A stretch of DNA of 64,000 bases, taken from Rhodospirillaceae bacterium (GTDB lineage: Bacteria > Pseudomonadota > Alphaproteobacteria > Rhodospirillales > Casp-alpha2). The position numbers were made by a program, and so were the translations under genes. The stretch spans positions 1 to 64,000 of the forward strand of contig PALN01000033.1 of assembly GCA_002706405.1 (NCBI GenBank), read 5' to 3'. This document shows positions 8,869 through 17,372 of the stretch, one piece after another; position 1 is the stretch's first letter, and every line of letters begins with the position of its first letter. The notes under the pieces were generated by a model that saw nothing but the letters and a program-made list of their open reading frames with translations, searched no databases and was not told the origin of the DNA.

Positions 8869-9555
8869 TCACTCAAAGGCAAGGCCGGGGCCGAGACGCT
8901 TGGCCACATCACGCAGGACCTTCAACGCCCGCGTGCTGCCGCGCCCCAGCGCCAGCAACTTCCCGATATCGCCCGGATGGGTCGCCAGGTTCTTCAACAG
9001 GCGCACCCCGTCCGTGCCGCCCGAGGTCGAGACGATTTCGTCCGTCCATTCGGGCAATCGTGTTTCCGAGGTATCGGACACGGCACGGATGATCGCGAAG
9101 GGCCGCCCCGCCTTTCGCGCCGCCCGCCCCACGGCATAGCTTTCCATATCGACGGCATCCGCGCCCGTGGTGGCGCGCAGCACGGATTTGCGTCGGGGTC
9201 CGGCGACGATGGTCGGCGCATGCGCCAAGGTGGTGCCCTTGCGCGTCACCATGGCGCCCAGCGCATCCTCCAGCCGGCCGGTCCAGTCGGGATCACAGGT
9301 CAGGCTCTTGCCTTCGGCAGAGATGACACGGGTCGGCAGGATCACATCCCCGGCCTTCAGCGTCGGGTCCAGGCCGCCGCACAGGCCGAAGCTGAGCAGG
9401 GCCACCGCCCCTTGGGCGAACATTTCATCCGCCAATTCGCCGGCGCGCCGGGGATCGGCGCCGGATGCCCGCACGTCCAGGTCGACATCGGTGGAAATAT
9501 CGGAAAGGCAGGCGACCTCACGTAAAACCCCGGTGATGATGCCGATACGGGCCAT
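8869..9555 (-). CDS. hpnG: Hopanoid-associated nucleoside phosphorylase/nucleosidase HpnG
   Basis: ~228 residues of the purine nucleoside phosphorylase / MTA-SAH nucleosidase fold. The motif LSFGLCGGLDP is at residues ~55-65 and DAVDMESYAVG contains the purine-binding Met-Glu. HpnG removes adenine from adenosylhopane, giving ribosylhopane or its phosphorylated form. The ATG at 9555 is chosen although a GTG lies directly upstream at 9558. It follows shc by 13 bp on the same strand and is likely the last gene of the hpn operon. Length and motifs agree with the family. Confidence 0.92.
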   Translation of the reverse strand: MARIGIITGVLREVACLSDISTDVDLDVRASGADPRRAGELADEMFAQGAVALLSFGLCGGLDPTLKAGDVILPTRVISAEGKSLTCDPDWTGRLEDALGAMVTRKGTTLAHAPTIVAGPRRKSVLRATTGADAVDMESYAVGRAARKAGRPFAIIRAVSDTSETRLPEWTDEIVSTSGGTDGVRLLKNLATHPGDIGKLLALGRGSTRALKVLRDVAKRLGPGLAFE

Positions 9556-9568
9556 CACGCCGGGCCGA

Positions 9569-11545
9569 TCAAATGCCGTAGGCGGGGCGTTTGGTGTTGC
9601 TGCGCTTCAGATTGCGGTAGCGGGACAAGGACCATAGCGGGAAATAGGCGCTGTATCCGTGATAGGTGATGTAGAACACCTTGGGAAAGCCCACGGCGTT
9701 GAACATGGATTCCTGCCATTTTCCGCCTTCACGCGGATGGTTCAGCAGATAGTTGACGCCGCTTTCGACCTGGGCGCTGTCCAGTTCACCCGCGGCCATC
9801 AGGCCCATCAAGGCCCAAGCCGTCTGCGACGGCGTGCTTTCCTTGGCCAGGCCCTTACGCTCTTCCCAATAGGTCGCGCAATCCTCGCCCCAGCCGCCAT
9901 CGGCCATCTGGCGGCTCTTCAGCCAGTCGACGGCACGGCGAATATAAGGCTGGCTCATATCTTCGCCGATCGCGTTCAAGGCACTCAGGACCGACCAGGT
10001 GCCGTAGATGTAATTGGTGCCCCAACGCCCGAACCAGGAACCGTCTTCTTCCTGTTCGTTCTTCAGGAACGTAATCGCGCGGGCGACCACGGCATCGTCG
10101 GCGCCATAACCAAGCTGCGCCAGCATCCCCAGGCAGCGGGCGCTGACGTCGGACGTCGGCGGGTCCAACAGGGCCCCGTGGTCCGCGAACGGAATATGAT
10201 TCAGGTAATGCGCTTCGTTCTCCGCATCGAAAGCACCCCAGCCGCCGCTTTCGCTCTGCATGCCGATGATCCATTCGACCCCGCGGTCGATCGCTTCTTT
10301 GTAGCGAACCGGGTCGGCGCGGTGCAGCGCCATGACGACGACCGCCGTGTCGTCGACGTCCGGGTAATGGTCGTTCCAGTACTGGAACGCCCAACCGCCG
10401 GGGCGCAGGTTCGGACGCCGGACGGCCCAGTCGCCCTTGACGTCCGTAATCTGGCGGTCGACCAGCCATTCGGCGGCCTTGTCCAACACCAGATCACCCT
10501 TTTCCATGCCGCATTCCTGCATGGCATGAAGCGCCAGGCCCGTGTCCCAAACGGGCGACAGGCAAGGCTGGCAATAGGCTTCGTCGTCCCGCTCCACCAC
10601 CAGCTTTTCAATGGCGCCGCGCGCCGTCACGAAATCGGGATGGTCGCGGGGATAGCCCAGCACGTCATAGGCCATGACCGCATTGGCCATCGCCGGGAAG
10701 ATGCCGCCCAAGCCGTCCTCGCCGTTCAAGCGCGTCTTCACGAAGTCCATGCATTTGGTGATGGCCTTCTTTTCCAGCCATTGGGGGATCATCGGCTGAA
10801 CCAGCCGCGCCGCCTTGTCGATGGCCAGGAACACGTTGCCCAGCACATGCCCCGTGGGGTTGTGCAGGAAATCGGTCTGCTTGAAGGGGTCTTCGCTGAA
10901 CAGTTCGCGAATGCCCAGGCCCCGCGGGTTCCGTGCCTTGGGCCGGGTCGCGGCGAGCACGAACAGCGGGATCATCACCGTGCGCGACCAATAAGCGACC
11001 TTATCGATGTGGAACGGTGACCATGACGGCAGCAGGATGGCTTCCGGTCGGATCACCGGCGCGGCGCGCCAGGGCACCTGTTCAAACAACGCCAGTGCGA
11101 TGCGCGTGAACACGTTCGAGCGCGCGGCACCACCGCGCGCCAGCACGGCCGCCCGCGCCTTGGCCATATGAGGGGCATCCGGGTCGTCGCCGATCAGCTT
11201 CAGGGCGTAGTAGGCCTTGACCGTCGCACTCATATCGAAATCGCCGTCATGGAACAGCGGCCAACCGCCATGTGCACCCTGAATGCGGCGCAGGTAGTTG
11301 CCCATCTTGGCTTCGATAGCGTCGTTCGGTTCGCCCAGGAAATGGTTCAGAAGCACATATTCGGCGGGGATCGTCGCATCTGCTTCAAGCTCGAACGCCC
11401 AGCTGCCGTCCTTGGCCTGTTGACCGGCCAGCCAAGCCTGGGCCTCGTCGATGGCGGAATCCAGCTCCGGGTGAGGACCCGCATGAGGCGTCTCGCCGGC
11501 ACCGGCAACCGGCACGCTGTCCGTTGGCTGCTTGGACTTGTCCAT
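9569..11545 (-). CDS. shc: Squalene-hopene cyclase (Shc/HpnF)
   Basis: 658 residues forming the double alpha-barrel terpene cyclase. The catalytic DxDDTA motif is at D396-V-D398-D399-T400, and several QW repeats are visible (for example GSWFGRWGTNYIYGTW and DGGWGEDC near the C-terminus). It cyclises squalene to hopene and hopanol at the inner membrane. The start at 11545 gives MDKSKQPTDSV. A longer form from ATG 11632 has an AAGGGG in front, but its extra 29 residues are encoded by AT-rich sequence that looks like promoter DNA, so I prefer the shorter protein. A 119 bp gap to hpnE may carry an internal promoter. Confidence 0.96.
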   Translation of the reverse strand: MDKSKQPTDSVPVAGAGETPHAGPHPELDSAIDEAQAWLAGQQAKDGSWAFELEADATIPAEYVLLNHFLGEPNDAIEAKMGNYLRRIQGAHGGWPLFHDGDFDMSATVKAYYALKLIGDDPDAPHMAKARAAVLARGGAARSNVFTRIALALFEQVPWRAAPVIRPEAILLPSWSPFHIDKVAYWSRTVMIPLFVLAATRPKARNPRGLGIRELFSEDPFKQTDFLHNPTGHVLGNVFLAIDKAARLVQPMIPQWLEKKAITKCMDFVKTRLNGEDGLGGIFPAMANAVMAYDVLGYPRDHPDFVTARGAIEKLVVERDDEAYCQPCLSPVWDTGLALHAMQECGMEKGDLVLDKAAEWLVDRQITDVKGDWAVRRPNLRPGGWAFQYWNDHYPDVDDTAVVVMALHRADPVRYKEAIDRGVEWIIGMQSESGGWGAFDAENEAHYLNHIPFADHGALLDPPTSDVSARCLGMLAQLGYGADDAVVARAITFLKNEQEEDGSWFGRWGTNYIYGTWSVLSALNAIGEDMSQPYIRRAVDWLKSRQMADGGWGEDCATYWEERKGLAKESTPSQTAWALMGLMAAGELDSAQVESGVNYLLNHPREGGKWQESMFNAVGFPKVFYITYHGYSAYFPLWSLSRYRNLKRSNTKRPAYGI

Positions 11546-11664
11546 CACATCACCGCTTGAATCTTTTGTTATCAGGCCATTAATCGCCCAGATGTACTCT
11601 TCGCAGGCGCAAAATTCAATGCCCGCGGCCATCACGCCCCTTCTTACAGAAAGGGTCTCTCAAA

Positions 11665-12930
11665 TCAAGACGATGACACGGATGTGACAACCATGTCCGC
11701 GGCCCGGAAGCCGGACCGGATGGAGCCTTCGATGGTCGCCGGCAGACCCGTCGCCGTCCAGTCGCCGGCCAGGACCAGATTTCGCCACACCGTTCGCGGC
11801 TGCGGGCGGCGACGATCCTGGGCCGGGGTCTGGCTGATAGTCGCCCGCTTTTCCTTGACGATGCGCCACAGCGGCAAGGGACCATCGGCCAATCCCAGGG
11901 CCGCCCGGACCTCCGACCAAAGACGCTGCGCAATGGTCTCGTTGGCTTCCGCCGCCAGATCGTCGGCCGCGCTGACCGTCACCGAGGCCACGTCGCCGCG
12001 CAGGAACACCCATTGCGCCGTGCCGCCGACCAGACCGACCATCGGCGGTGCCGGCGGCACCGGCCCGGTCAGGCGGAAATGGGCGTTGACGATGGCATGG
12101 CTGCCTTCCGGTCCGTTCAGATCGGGCAGCAGATCAGCCGCCGCCCAAGCCGGCACGGCGAGGACGACCTGATCCCCCGGCTCCAGAACCACCGTGGCGC
12201 CGGCGAAATCGAGGGCGCGAACCTGCCCGTCGCCAAGGTCCAAAGCCCGCAGGCGGTTGTTGAACCGCACCGTCGCCCCCTTCCCCGCCAGATAGGTGAG
12301 TGCGGGATCGACGAAGCTTTCACTCAACCCTGCCCGCGCCATCAGGGGCTTGCAGGCGGCGCGGCCGCGCCCGAAGGTTTCTTTCACAACCGGCCACAAC
12401 AGGCGCGCCGACGCCGTGTCGACAGACGTATTCAGCACGCCGACGGCAAGCGGTTCCCAGAATTTTTCGAACAACGCCCCCGGCCCGGCCAGACACTCCG
12501 CGACCGTGGCGTCGGGGCCGGCCGCGGCAAGATGCCGCACCCGCAGGTATTCACTCAACCGGGTTCCCGGCACCCGGCCTGACCCAAACAGGATCGACCA
12601 GGGCACGCGCCCCGCATCGGGCGTCACGGTCCAGGTTTCGCCGGTCCGCAGATCGCGAAAGGGAAAGGATGCGTCTTCGGGCCCGGTCAGGCTGTCCGCC
12701 GCCCCGACCGTTTGCAGATAATCACGGATCGCCCAGTTGCCGGACAGCATCAGATGATTGCCGTTGTCGATACGGCGATCCAGATGAACGTCGAAATAGG
12801 ATCGGCAGCGCCCGCCCGCATGCCCGGCGCTGTCATGCAGGGTGACGTTGCAGCCCCGTTCAGCCAAGCGCAGGGCGGCGGCAAGCCCCGCCACGCCGGC
12901 GCCGATCACATGAATACGTCCGCCCGCCAT
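11665..12930 (-). CDS. hpnE: Hydroxysqualene dehydroxylase HpnE
   Basis: 421-residue FAD-dependent amine-oxidase-like protein. The dinucleotide-binding GAGVAGLAAALRLAERG lies at residues ~9-25, the second glycine-rich HAGGRCRS just after, and a C-terminal FAD motif LAGDWTATGLPATIEGS completes the fold. HpnE reduces hydroxysqualene to squalene, the last of the three HpnCDE steps. The ATG at 12930 is 8 bp after the hpnD stop, consistent with operon coupling. An in-frame extension into hpnD is unlikely. Length and order (D-E-F) match known hopanoid operons. Confidence 0.94.
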   Translation of the reverse strand: MAGGRIHVIGAGVAGLAAALRLAERGCNVTLHDSAGHAGGRCRSYFDVHLDRRIDNGNHLMLSGNWAIRDYLQTVGAADSLTGPEDASFPFRDLRTGETWTVTPDAGRVPWSILFGSGRVPGTRLSEYLRVRHLAAAGPDATVAECLAGPGALFEKFWEPLAVGVLNTSVDTASARLLWPVVKETFGRGRAACKPLMARAGLSESFVDPALTYLAGKGATVRFNNRLRALDLGDGQVRALDFAGATVVLEPGDQVVLAVPAWAAADLLPDLNGPEGSHAIVNAHFRLTGPVPPAPPMVGLVGGTAQWVFLRGDVASVTVSAADDLAAEANETIAQRLWSEVRAALGLADGPLPLWRIVKEKRATISQTPAQDRRRPQPRTVWRNLVLAGDWTATGLPATIEGSIRSGFRAADMVVTSVSSS

Positions 12931-12938
12931 CGCCGGGG

Positions 12939-13808
12939 CTACAACAGGCCATAGCGGAAGGCGACCCACAGCTTTTCCGCCTTGGTCAATCCCGCCAGCT
13001 CCAACACCCGATGCCAGCCGCGCCCCCGCATGCGGCGGAAGATGCGCTCATAGGCTTCCATCATCATGGTCGCGGGCTTGACCCGATCGCCTTCGCATTG
13101 GCCGATCAAGGCCCGGGCTTCGGCGAACTTGCCTTCGGCCAGGGCGCCGATCTCGGCCACGGCGGGGATCAGCTTGGCATCGGCGAGAACACCCTTGGGA
13201 TCGCGGGCCGTGACCCCGTGGTCGGCCAGCAGGTCTTCCGGCAGGTACAGCCGGTCCCGCTCCGCGTCCTCGGCCAGGTCGCGCAGGATGTTGGTCAACT
13301 GAAGGGCCAGACCGAGCGACGCCGCCAGCTTGTCGCCGACGTCCCGCCCGAGACCGAAGATGCGGCAGCTCAGCCGCCCGACGGCGCAGGCGACGCGGTC
13401 ACAGTAGCGCAACAGGTCGTCGCGGGTGGCGAGGCGCAGCGTTGCCGCCGCGTCCGTTTCCATGCCGTCGATGACGGCCTGGAAATCGGCTTCAGCCAGT
13501 CCGAACCGGGCGACCGGTTCGGCCAGGGCGATGGCGACAGGATCCATCGGCCGCCCCATATAAAGGGAGCGGATTTCATCCCGCCATCGCGCCAGCTCGC
13601 GCTTCTTCACATCCAGCGGATTGGGCTCGTCGGCGATATCGTCGACGATGCGGCAAAAGGCATAGACCGCGAACATGGCGCGGCGCTTTTCACCGGGCAG
13701 GAACCGCATGGCCCAAAAGAAGGTCGTGCCCGACGCGCGCACGATATCTTCGACCTGCGCGCGGGCGCGGGCAACGTCGGCCTCGGAAAGGGTCACCAGA
13801 TTGTCCAT
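12939..13808 (-). CDS. hpnD: Presqualene diphosphate synthase HpnD
   Basis: 289 residues of the trans-isoprenyl diphosphate (head-to-head) synthase fold. Aspartate motif 1 is DDIAD at 56-60, and motif 2 is in NILRDLAEDAERDRLYLP around residues 170-190. It condenses two farnesyl-PP into presqualene-PP. It is distinguished from HpnC by its closer fit to the phytoene/presqualene synthase pattern and by position directly before hpnE. The upstream hpnB stop is 71 bp away, so a modest intercistronic gap exists here. Confidence 0.93.
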   Translation of the reverse strand: MDNLVTLSEADVARARAQVEDIVRASGTTFFWAMRFLPGEKRRAMFAVYAFCRIVDDIADEPNPLDVKKRELARWRDEIRSLYMGRPMDPVAIALAEPVARFGLAEADFQAVIDGMETDAAATLRLATRDDLLRYCDRVACAVGRLSCRIFGLGRDVGDKLAASLGLALQLTNILRDLAEDAERDRLYLPEDLLADHGVTARDPKGVLADAKLIPAVAEIGALAEGKFAEARALIGQCEGDRVKPATMMMEAYERIFRRMRGRGWHRVLELAGLTKAEKLWVAFRYGLL

Positions 13809-13879
13809 GGGCGCTATGGATACACTGGGGGGCGCGACGAAGGCCAGCGTCCTTTAACGCCGCCCAAGCCCTGACACGG

Positions 13880-15064
13880 CTAGCCCCCTGATTCAGACCC
13901 GCCCGAACGGCCGGCGTAAGTCCGCCCTTTCCATCCGCCGCCCCGGCCCTGACCGTGACGGCGGGCGGAATCGATGGTCATCAGAGTATAGAGAAATCCC
14001 GCCGCCGGCAGTGCCGCCGCCGCCCAGGGAGGGCTGCCGTAAAGCCGCAGGGTCGGGAAATAGGCGACGGCCATGGCGAGCCAGCCCGCGGCCCCGGCGG
14101 CCAGCAGACACCCATCTCCCGTCACCAGCCCCCAAACCACCGCCACCGGTGGCAGCAGATAAAGCAGAGCCATGCCGAAAACGGTGCCGAGCAGCATCAG
14201 CGGCGAATGGCCGAGCTGTTCATAGGCCGTGCGCGCCACCATCTGCCAGAGTTCCCCCAGGCCGTCGTAGCGGCGCAGGCTGACCGTCTCGCGGCTGAGG
14301 CCGAGCCAGATCGACCCCCGCGCCTTCAACAGCGCCGCCAGCGCGCAATCATCGATCAGCCGGTTCTTGATCGCGGAAATCCCACCGGCCGCATCCAGGG
14401 CGCGGCGCCGCACCAGCATGCAGCCGCCCGCCGCCGCCGCCGTGCGCTTGACCGGGTCGTTGACCCAGGGAAAGGGAAACAGTTTCTGGAAGAAAAACAC
14501 GAAGGCCGGGATCAGCAGACGTTCCCACGGTGTCTCGCAATTGAGCCGTACCATGAGGGACACCAGATCGCGGTTTTCCATCTCCGCCTTTTCGACCAGA
14601 CGGCGCAGGTTCGCCGGGTCGTGAGAAATGTCGGCATCGGTCAGCAGGACATAGCGCGCATCGGACGCCTTATCCGACGCTGCCTGAAGCCCCTGATGAA
14701 CTGCCCACAGCTTGCCGGACCAGCCTTCGGCCAAGGGCTTGCCGGTGACCAGATGAAAGCGGTTGCCGGCCCCCGCCGTCTCGGCCGCCTGCCGCGCCAG
14801 CGCCCCCGTGCCGTCCGTCGAATTGTCATCGACCACCATGACATCAAGCCGCCCGGGATAATCCTGGGTAACCAAAGACGATACCGTGCGGGCGATGCTG
14901 TCAGCCTCGTCGCGGGCGGGAATGACGGCGACCACGGCGGGCCAGCCGCCCTTGGGCGGGGTCTTGGCGGCGGGGCTTAGGAATTGGTCGGCAAACCAGA
15001 ACCGCCCGCGGCAGAACAGGATGCCGATCCAGACCACGAGCGCCAGCAAGGCCGCGCCGGTCAT
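13880..15064 (-). CDS. hpnB: Hopene-associated glycosyltransferase HpnB
   Basis: 394-residue family 2 glycosyltransferase. An N-terminal membrane helix is followed by the GT-A domain (VVAVIPARDEADSI, then VVDDNSTDGTG, then the DxD-like LLTDADISHD). Two or more C-terminal TM helices follow, around residues 280-365. HpnB is the conserved glycosyltransferase of hopanoid loci; its exact acceptor is not fixed by sequence. Start ATG 15064 lies 10 bp after the hpnC stop. A GTG further upstream would overlap hpnC. It is embedded between hpnC and hpnD, an insertion that splits the usual C-D-E order. Confidence 0.9.
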   Translation of the reverse strand: MTGAALLALVVWIGILFCRGRFWFADQFLSPAAKTPPKGGWPAVVAVIPARDEADSIARTVSSLVTQDYPGRLDVMVVDDNSTDGTGALARQAAETAGAGNRFHLVTGKPLAEGWSGKLWAVHQGLQAASDKASDARYVLLTDADISHDPANLRRLVEKAEMENRDLVSLMVRLNCETPWERLLIPAFVFFFQKLFPFPWVNDPVKRTAAAAGGCMLVRRRALDAAGGISAIKNRLIDDCALAALLKARGSIWLGLSRETVSLRRYDGLGELWQMVARTAYEQLGHSPLMLLGTVFGMALLYLLPPVAVVWGLVTGDGCLLAAGAAGWLAMAVAYFPTLRLYGSPPWAAAALPAAGFLYTLMTIDSARRHGQGRGGGWKGRTYAGRSGGSESGG

Positions 15065-15074
15065 CGCCCAGATC

Positions 15075-15962
15075 TCATCGCCCGTGACGGCCGACCAGTG
15101 CGGCCAGCGCCCCCTTGGCGCAGCACCAGGCATAGCCGCCCTTGCCGAGCGCCACGCGCCCGGCCAGCGGGTCCTCGCGGCGCAGCAGGTCCGTCAGCCG
15201 GCGGGCGATCTCCCAGATGGCAGCCGCCTCCATCCCCAGGCGGCGGCTGTGCATGCCGGACGCGATGGGTCGGGCCTCGGCCAGCAGGAATTCGGTCGCG
15301 TCCAGGCAGCGATCGATCACCCGGCGCAGCGCCGGGGTACAGGCGGCGCGGTCCAGGTCTTCAACCACCGCCCCCTCTTCCGCCATCCAGTCGCCCGGCA
15401 GGTAGACCCGGTCCAAGGTGCGGTAATCGTCCTGGCAGTCCTGCAGATGATTGATGACCTGAAGCGCGTTGCACAGTGCGTCGGACGGGCCGTAACCCAG
15501 GGACGACCCACCATGCAGATCGATCAGGTAGCGGCCCACGGGAGCGGCCGAGCGGATGCAGTAGTACATCAGGTCGTCCCAATCCGTGTATCGGCTCTTC
15601 ACCGCGTCCTGCTTGAAGGCGTCGATCAGGTCCTGGCAATGGCGCGGCGTGATGTCCGTTTCGCCCAGGCTGTCGCGCATGGCATTGGCCGTGGCGAAAT
15701 CGGGGTCGCCCGGATGCTGCCCCAAAAGGGCGGCTTCGAACGCGGCCAGGCGGCGGACCTTGGTGTCCGCGTCCAGGGTGTTGTTGTCGGCGATGTCGTC
15801 GATGGCGCGGGCGAAGCGATAGAAGCACGCCACATGCGGGCGCGCGTGGGCCGGCAGCAGGAACGAGCCGACGGGGAAGTTTTCGTAAGCGGCGTCTTTG
15901 CCCGATGGCGTTTCCACGCCGGCACCCGGCGTCGTTTCATGAGAATCGGCGGGCTGCCCCAT
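15075..15962 (-). CDS. hpnC: Hydroxysqualene synthase HpnC
   Basis: 295 residues of the squalene/phytoene synthase family. Motif 1 is DDIAD at 55-59 and motif 2 is NHLQDCQDDYRTLDRVYLP near residues 168-186. HpnC converts presqualene-PP to hydroxysqualene by replacing the diphosphate with water. The N-terminal ENFPVGSFLLP is typical of HpnC rather than HpnD. ATG 15962 lies 32 bp downstream of hpnM. Together with hpnD and hpnE it provides the three-enzyme route to squalene instead of a eukaryote-type squalene synthase. Confidence 0.94.
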   Translation of the reverse strand: MGQPADSHETTPGAGVETPSGKDAAYENFPVGSFLLPAHARPHVACFYRFARAIDDIADNNTLDADTKVRRLAAFEAALLGQHPGDPDFATANAMRDSLGETDITPRHCQDLIDAFKQDAVKSRYTDWDDLMYYCIRSAAPVGRYLIDLHGGSSLGYGPSDALCNALQVINHLQDCQDDYRTLDRVYLPGDWMAEEGAVVEDLDRAACTPALRRVIDRCLDATEFLLAEARPIASGMHSRRLGMEAAAIWEIARRLTDLLRREDPLAGRVALGKGGYAWCCAKGALAALVGRHGR

Positions 15963-15994
15963 GACCGGAAAACACCTTCGCTGGTTCGCTAGGT

Positions 15995-16621
15995 TCAGCC
16001 TGCGGGCTTGGCCATTTCCCGCATTTTCTCCAGCAGGCTGTCGACGGAATTTCCGTTGTTCGAGATAACGGAATTGAATTCCTTCTGCTGGGTCAGGGCC
16101 ATGGACAGACCGTTCACGATGATGTCGACGATCTTGAAGATATGCTGGCCGTCCCGTTCACCCACGCCCACGCGCCAGCTGACCTCGACCGGCTGGCCGT
16201 TGGGGCGCTTCAGCATGGTGTGCACGATGAAATCGTTTTCCTGGCGCTTTTCGGCGCGATGGATTTCCAGGGATTCGCCGGAGTAATCCTTGAACCCGTC
16301 GACATAGCGTTCGAGCAGCATATTTTCGAACAGGGCCAGGTATTCCTCGCGCTGTTCCGGGGTGGCGCGGCGCCAATGGCGGCCCAGCACCCATTTGCCG
16401 ATGGACTTGATGGCGAAGAAATCGTTCACCAGGTTGCGGAAGCGCTCCTTGCGCACTTCGCGGGCGATATCCTTCCCGGTCAGGGAACTGATCGCCGACG
16501 AGGCCATGGAATTGACGAAGGTTTTGACTTCATCCGTCGTCACTTCGGCACAAACGGCGCGCGGCGCGAAAGCCAGCAGGCCCGTAACCAGAAAAGCAGA
16601 AAGTATAAGACGCCTTAGCAT
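15995..16621 (-). CDS. hpnM: Periplasmic MlaC/Ttg2D-family lipid-binding protein (HpnM)
   Basis: 208 residues with a clear signal peptide (MLRRLILSAFLVTGLLAFA, predicted cleavage after VCA at ~25). The mature part is of the MlaC / Ttg2D toluene-tolerance family (FVNSMASSAISSL, RFRNLVNDFFAI, YLALFENMLLERYV). HpnM is the hopanoid-locus member and probably carries lipid through the periplasm, complementing HpnN. The ATG is preceded by GGAGGAGACG at optimal spacing. It is the first gene of the minus-strand hpn operon and is divergent from the PhnZ-like gene. Whether it binds hopanoids or phospholipids cannot be read here. Confidence 0.88.
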   Translation of the reverse strand: MLRRLILSAFLVTGLLAFAPRAVCAEVTTDEVKTFVNSMASSAISSLTGKDIAREVRKERFRNLVNDFFAIKSIGKWVLGRHWRRATPEQREEYLALFENMLLERYVDGFKDYSGESLEIHRAEKRQENDFIVHTMLKRPNGQPVEVSWRVGVGERDGQHIFKIVDIIVNGLSMALTQQKEFNSVISNNGNSVDSLLEKMREMAKPAG

Positions 16622-16717
16622 TGGAATCGTCTCCTCCAGGCGCGTTGCATACACCGGGCCATGCGGTAAGTTCAAGTACCGCTTGGGATCAACAAAAATT
16701 CACCTGACTGACACCGG

Positions 16718-16737
16718 ACCAATATAATAAAATTGGT
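16718..16737. promoter_or_regulatory. Inverted repeat in the hpnM / PhnZ-like divergent promoter region
   Basis: ACCAAT and ATTGGT form a perfect 6 bp inverted repeat around an 8 bp all-A/T spacer. It lies about 96 bp upstream of hpnM and 68 bp upstream of the PhnZ-like gene, in the only AT-rich patch of a GC-rich neighbourhood. It could be a repressor or activator site, or overlap a -10 box. No regulator gene adjoins it, so the assignment is tentative. Confidence 0.35.
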
Positions 16738-16805
16738 GGATATCCAGGGCGGCATTGCCCCGTGTCCTTCTCATAGGACCTGATCTAGTTTACAGGAACC
16801 TGACC

Positions 16806-17354
16806 ATGACGAAAAACCCTCTCACCGACGCCTTGGATGTTTACCTTGATTTGGGCCGCCGCCCGTACACGGAAGTCGTCTCGCAGCTGGAACACGCGCT
16901 GCAGTGCGCCTGGCTGGCGGAGCGGGAATCGGGGGACGGCGATCTGGTCGCCGCCGCCTTCCTGCACGACATCGGGCACATGATGCAGAAACACGGCCAG
17001 GACGCCGCCGACCGCGGCATCAACGACAAGCACGAGGCCATCGCCCGCGGCTGGGCGGAGCGCCATTTCAACGCCCGCGTGGCCCAGGCCGTCGGTTTGC
17101 ATGTCGAGGCCAAGCGCTATCTCTGCGCCACGCGGCCGGGCTATTTCGAGACCCTGTCCCCGGCCTCGGTGACCTCCCTCGAACTGCAGGGCGGCCCCAT
17201 GAGCGATGCCGAGGTCAAAGCCTTCGAGGCCCAACCCCACTATCAGGACGCGGTCAAGGTGCGTGAATGGGACGACCGGGCCAAGGTCGCCGGCCTGGAG
17301 ACGCCGGACATCGACCACTTCCGGCCCTACATGGAAAGCGCCCTCGCGGCGTAA
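16806..17354 (+). CDS. HD-domain mixed-valent diiron oxygenase, PhnZ family
   Basis: 182 residues with the HD fold of PhnZ. The iron ligands expected from PhnZ (H34, H58-D59, H80, H104, D161) appear here as H30, H54-D55, H76, H99 and D156 with nearly identical spacing. The substrate-contact residues E27, H62 and K108 of PhnZ correspond to E23, H58 and K103. PhnZ splits (R)-1-hydroxy-2-aminoethylphosphonate to glycine and phosphate using O2; relatives include TmpB and myo-inositol oxygenase. ATG 16806 has AGGA 9 bp upstream. No phosphonate transporter or PhnY gene is adjacent, but a PhyH dioxygenase lies 12 kb away across the hopanoid genes. Substrate remains inferred. Confidence 0.85.
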   Translation: MTKNPLTDALDVYLDLGRRPYTEVVSQLEHALQCAWLAERESGDGDLVAAAFLHDIGHMMQKHGQDAADRGINDKHEAIARGWAERHFNARVAQAVGLHVEAKRYLCATRPGYFETLSPASVTSLELQGGPMSDAEVKAFEAQPHYQDAVKVREWDDRAKVAGLETPDIDHFRPYMESALAA

Positions 17355-17372
17355 TCCCGACCGCCCAGATCG

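Noticed and set aside
11546..11632. Longer start for squalene-hopene cyclase at ATG 11632 with AAGGGG upstream
   Set aside because: The added 29 codons are AT-rich and do not look like cyclase N-terminal sequence; the shorter start is preferred, though experiment could overturn this.
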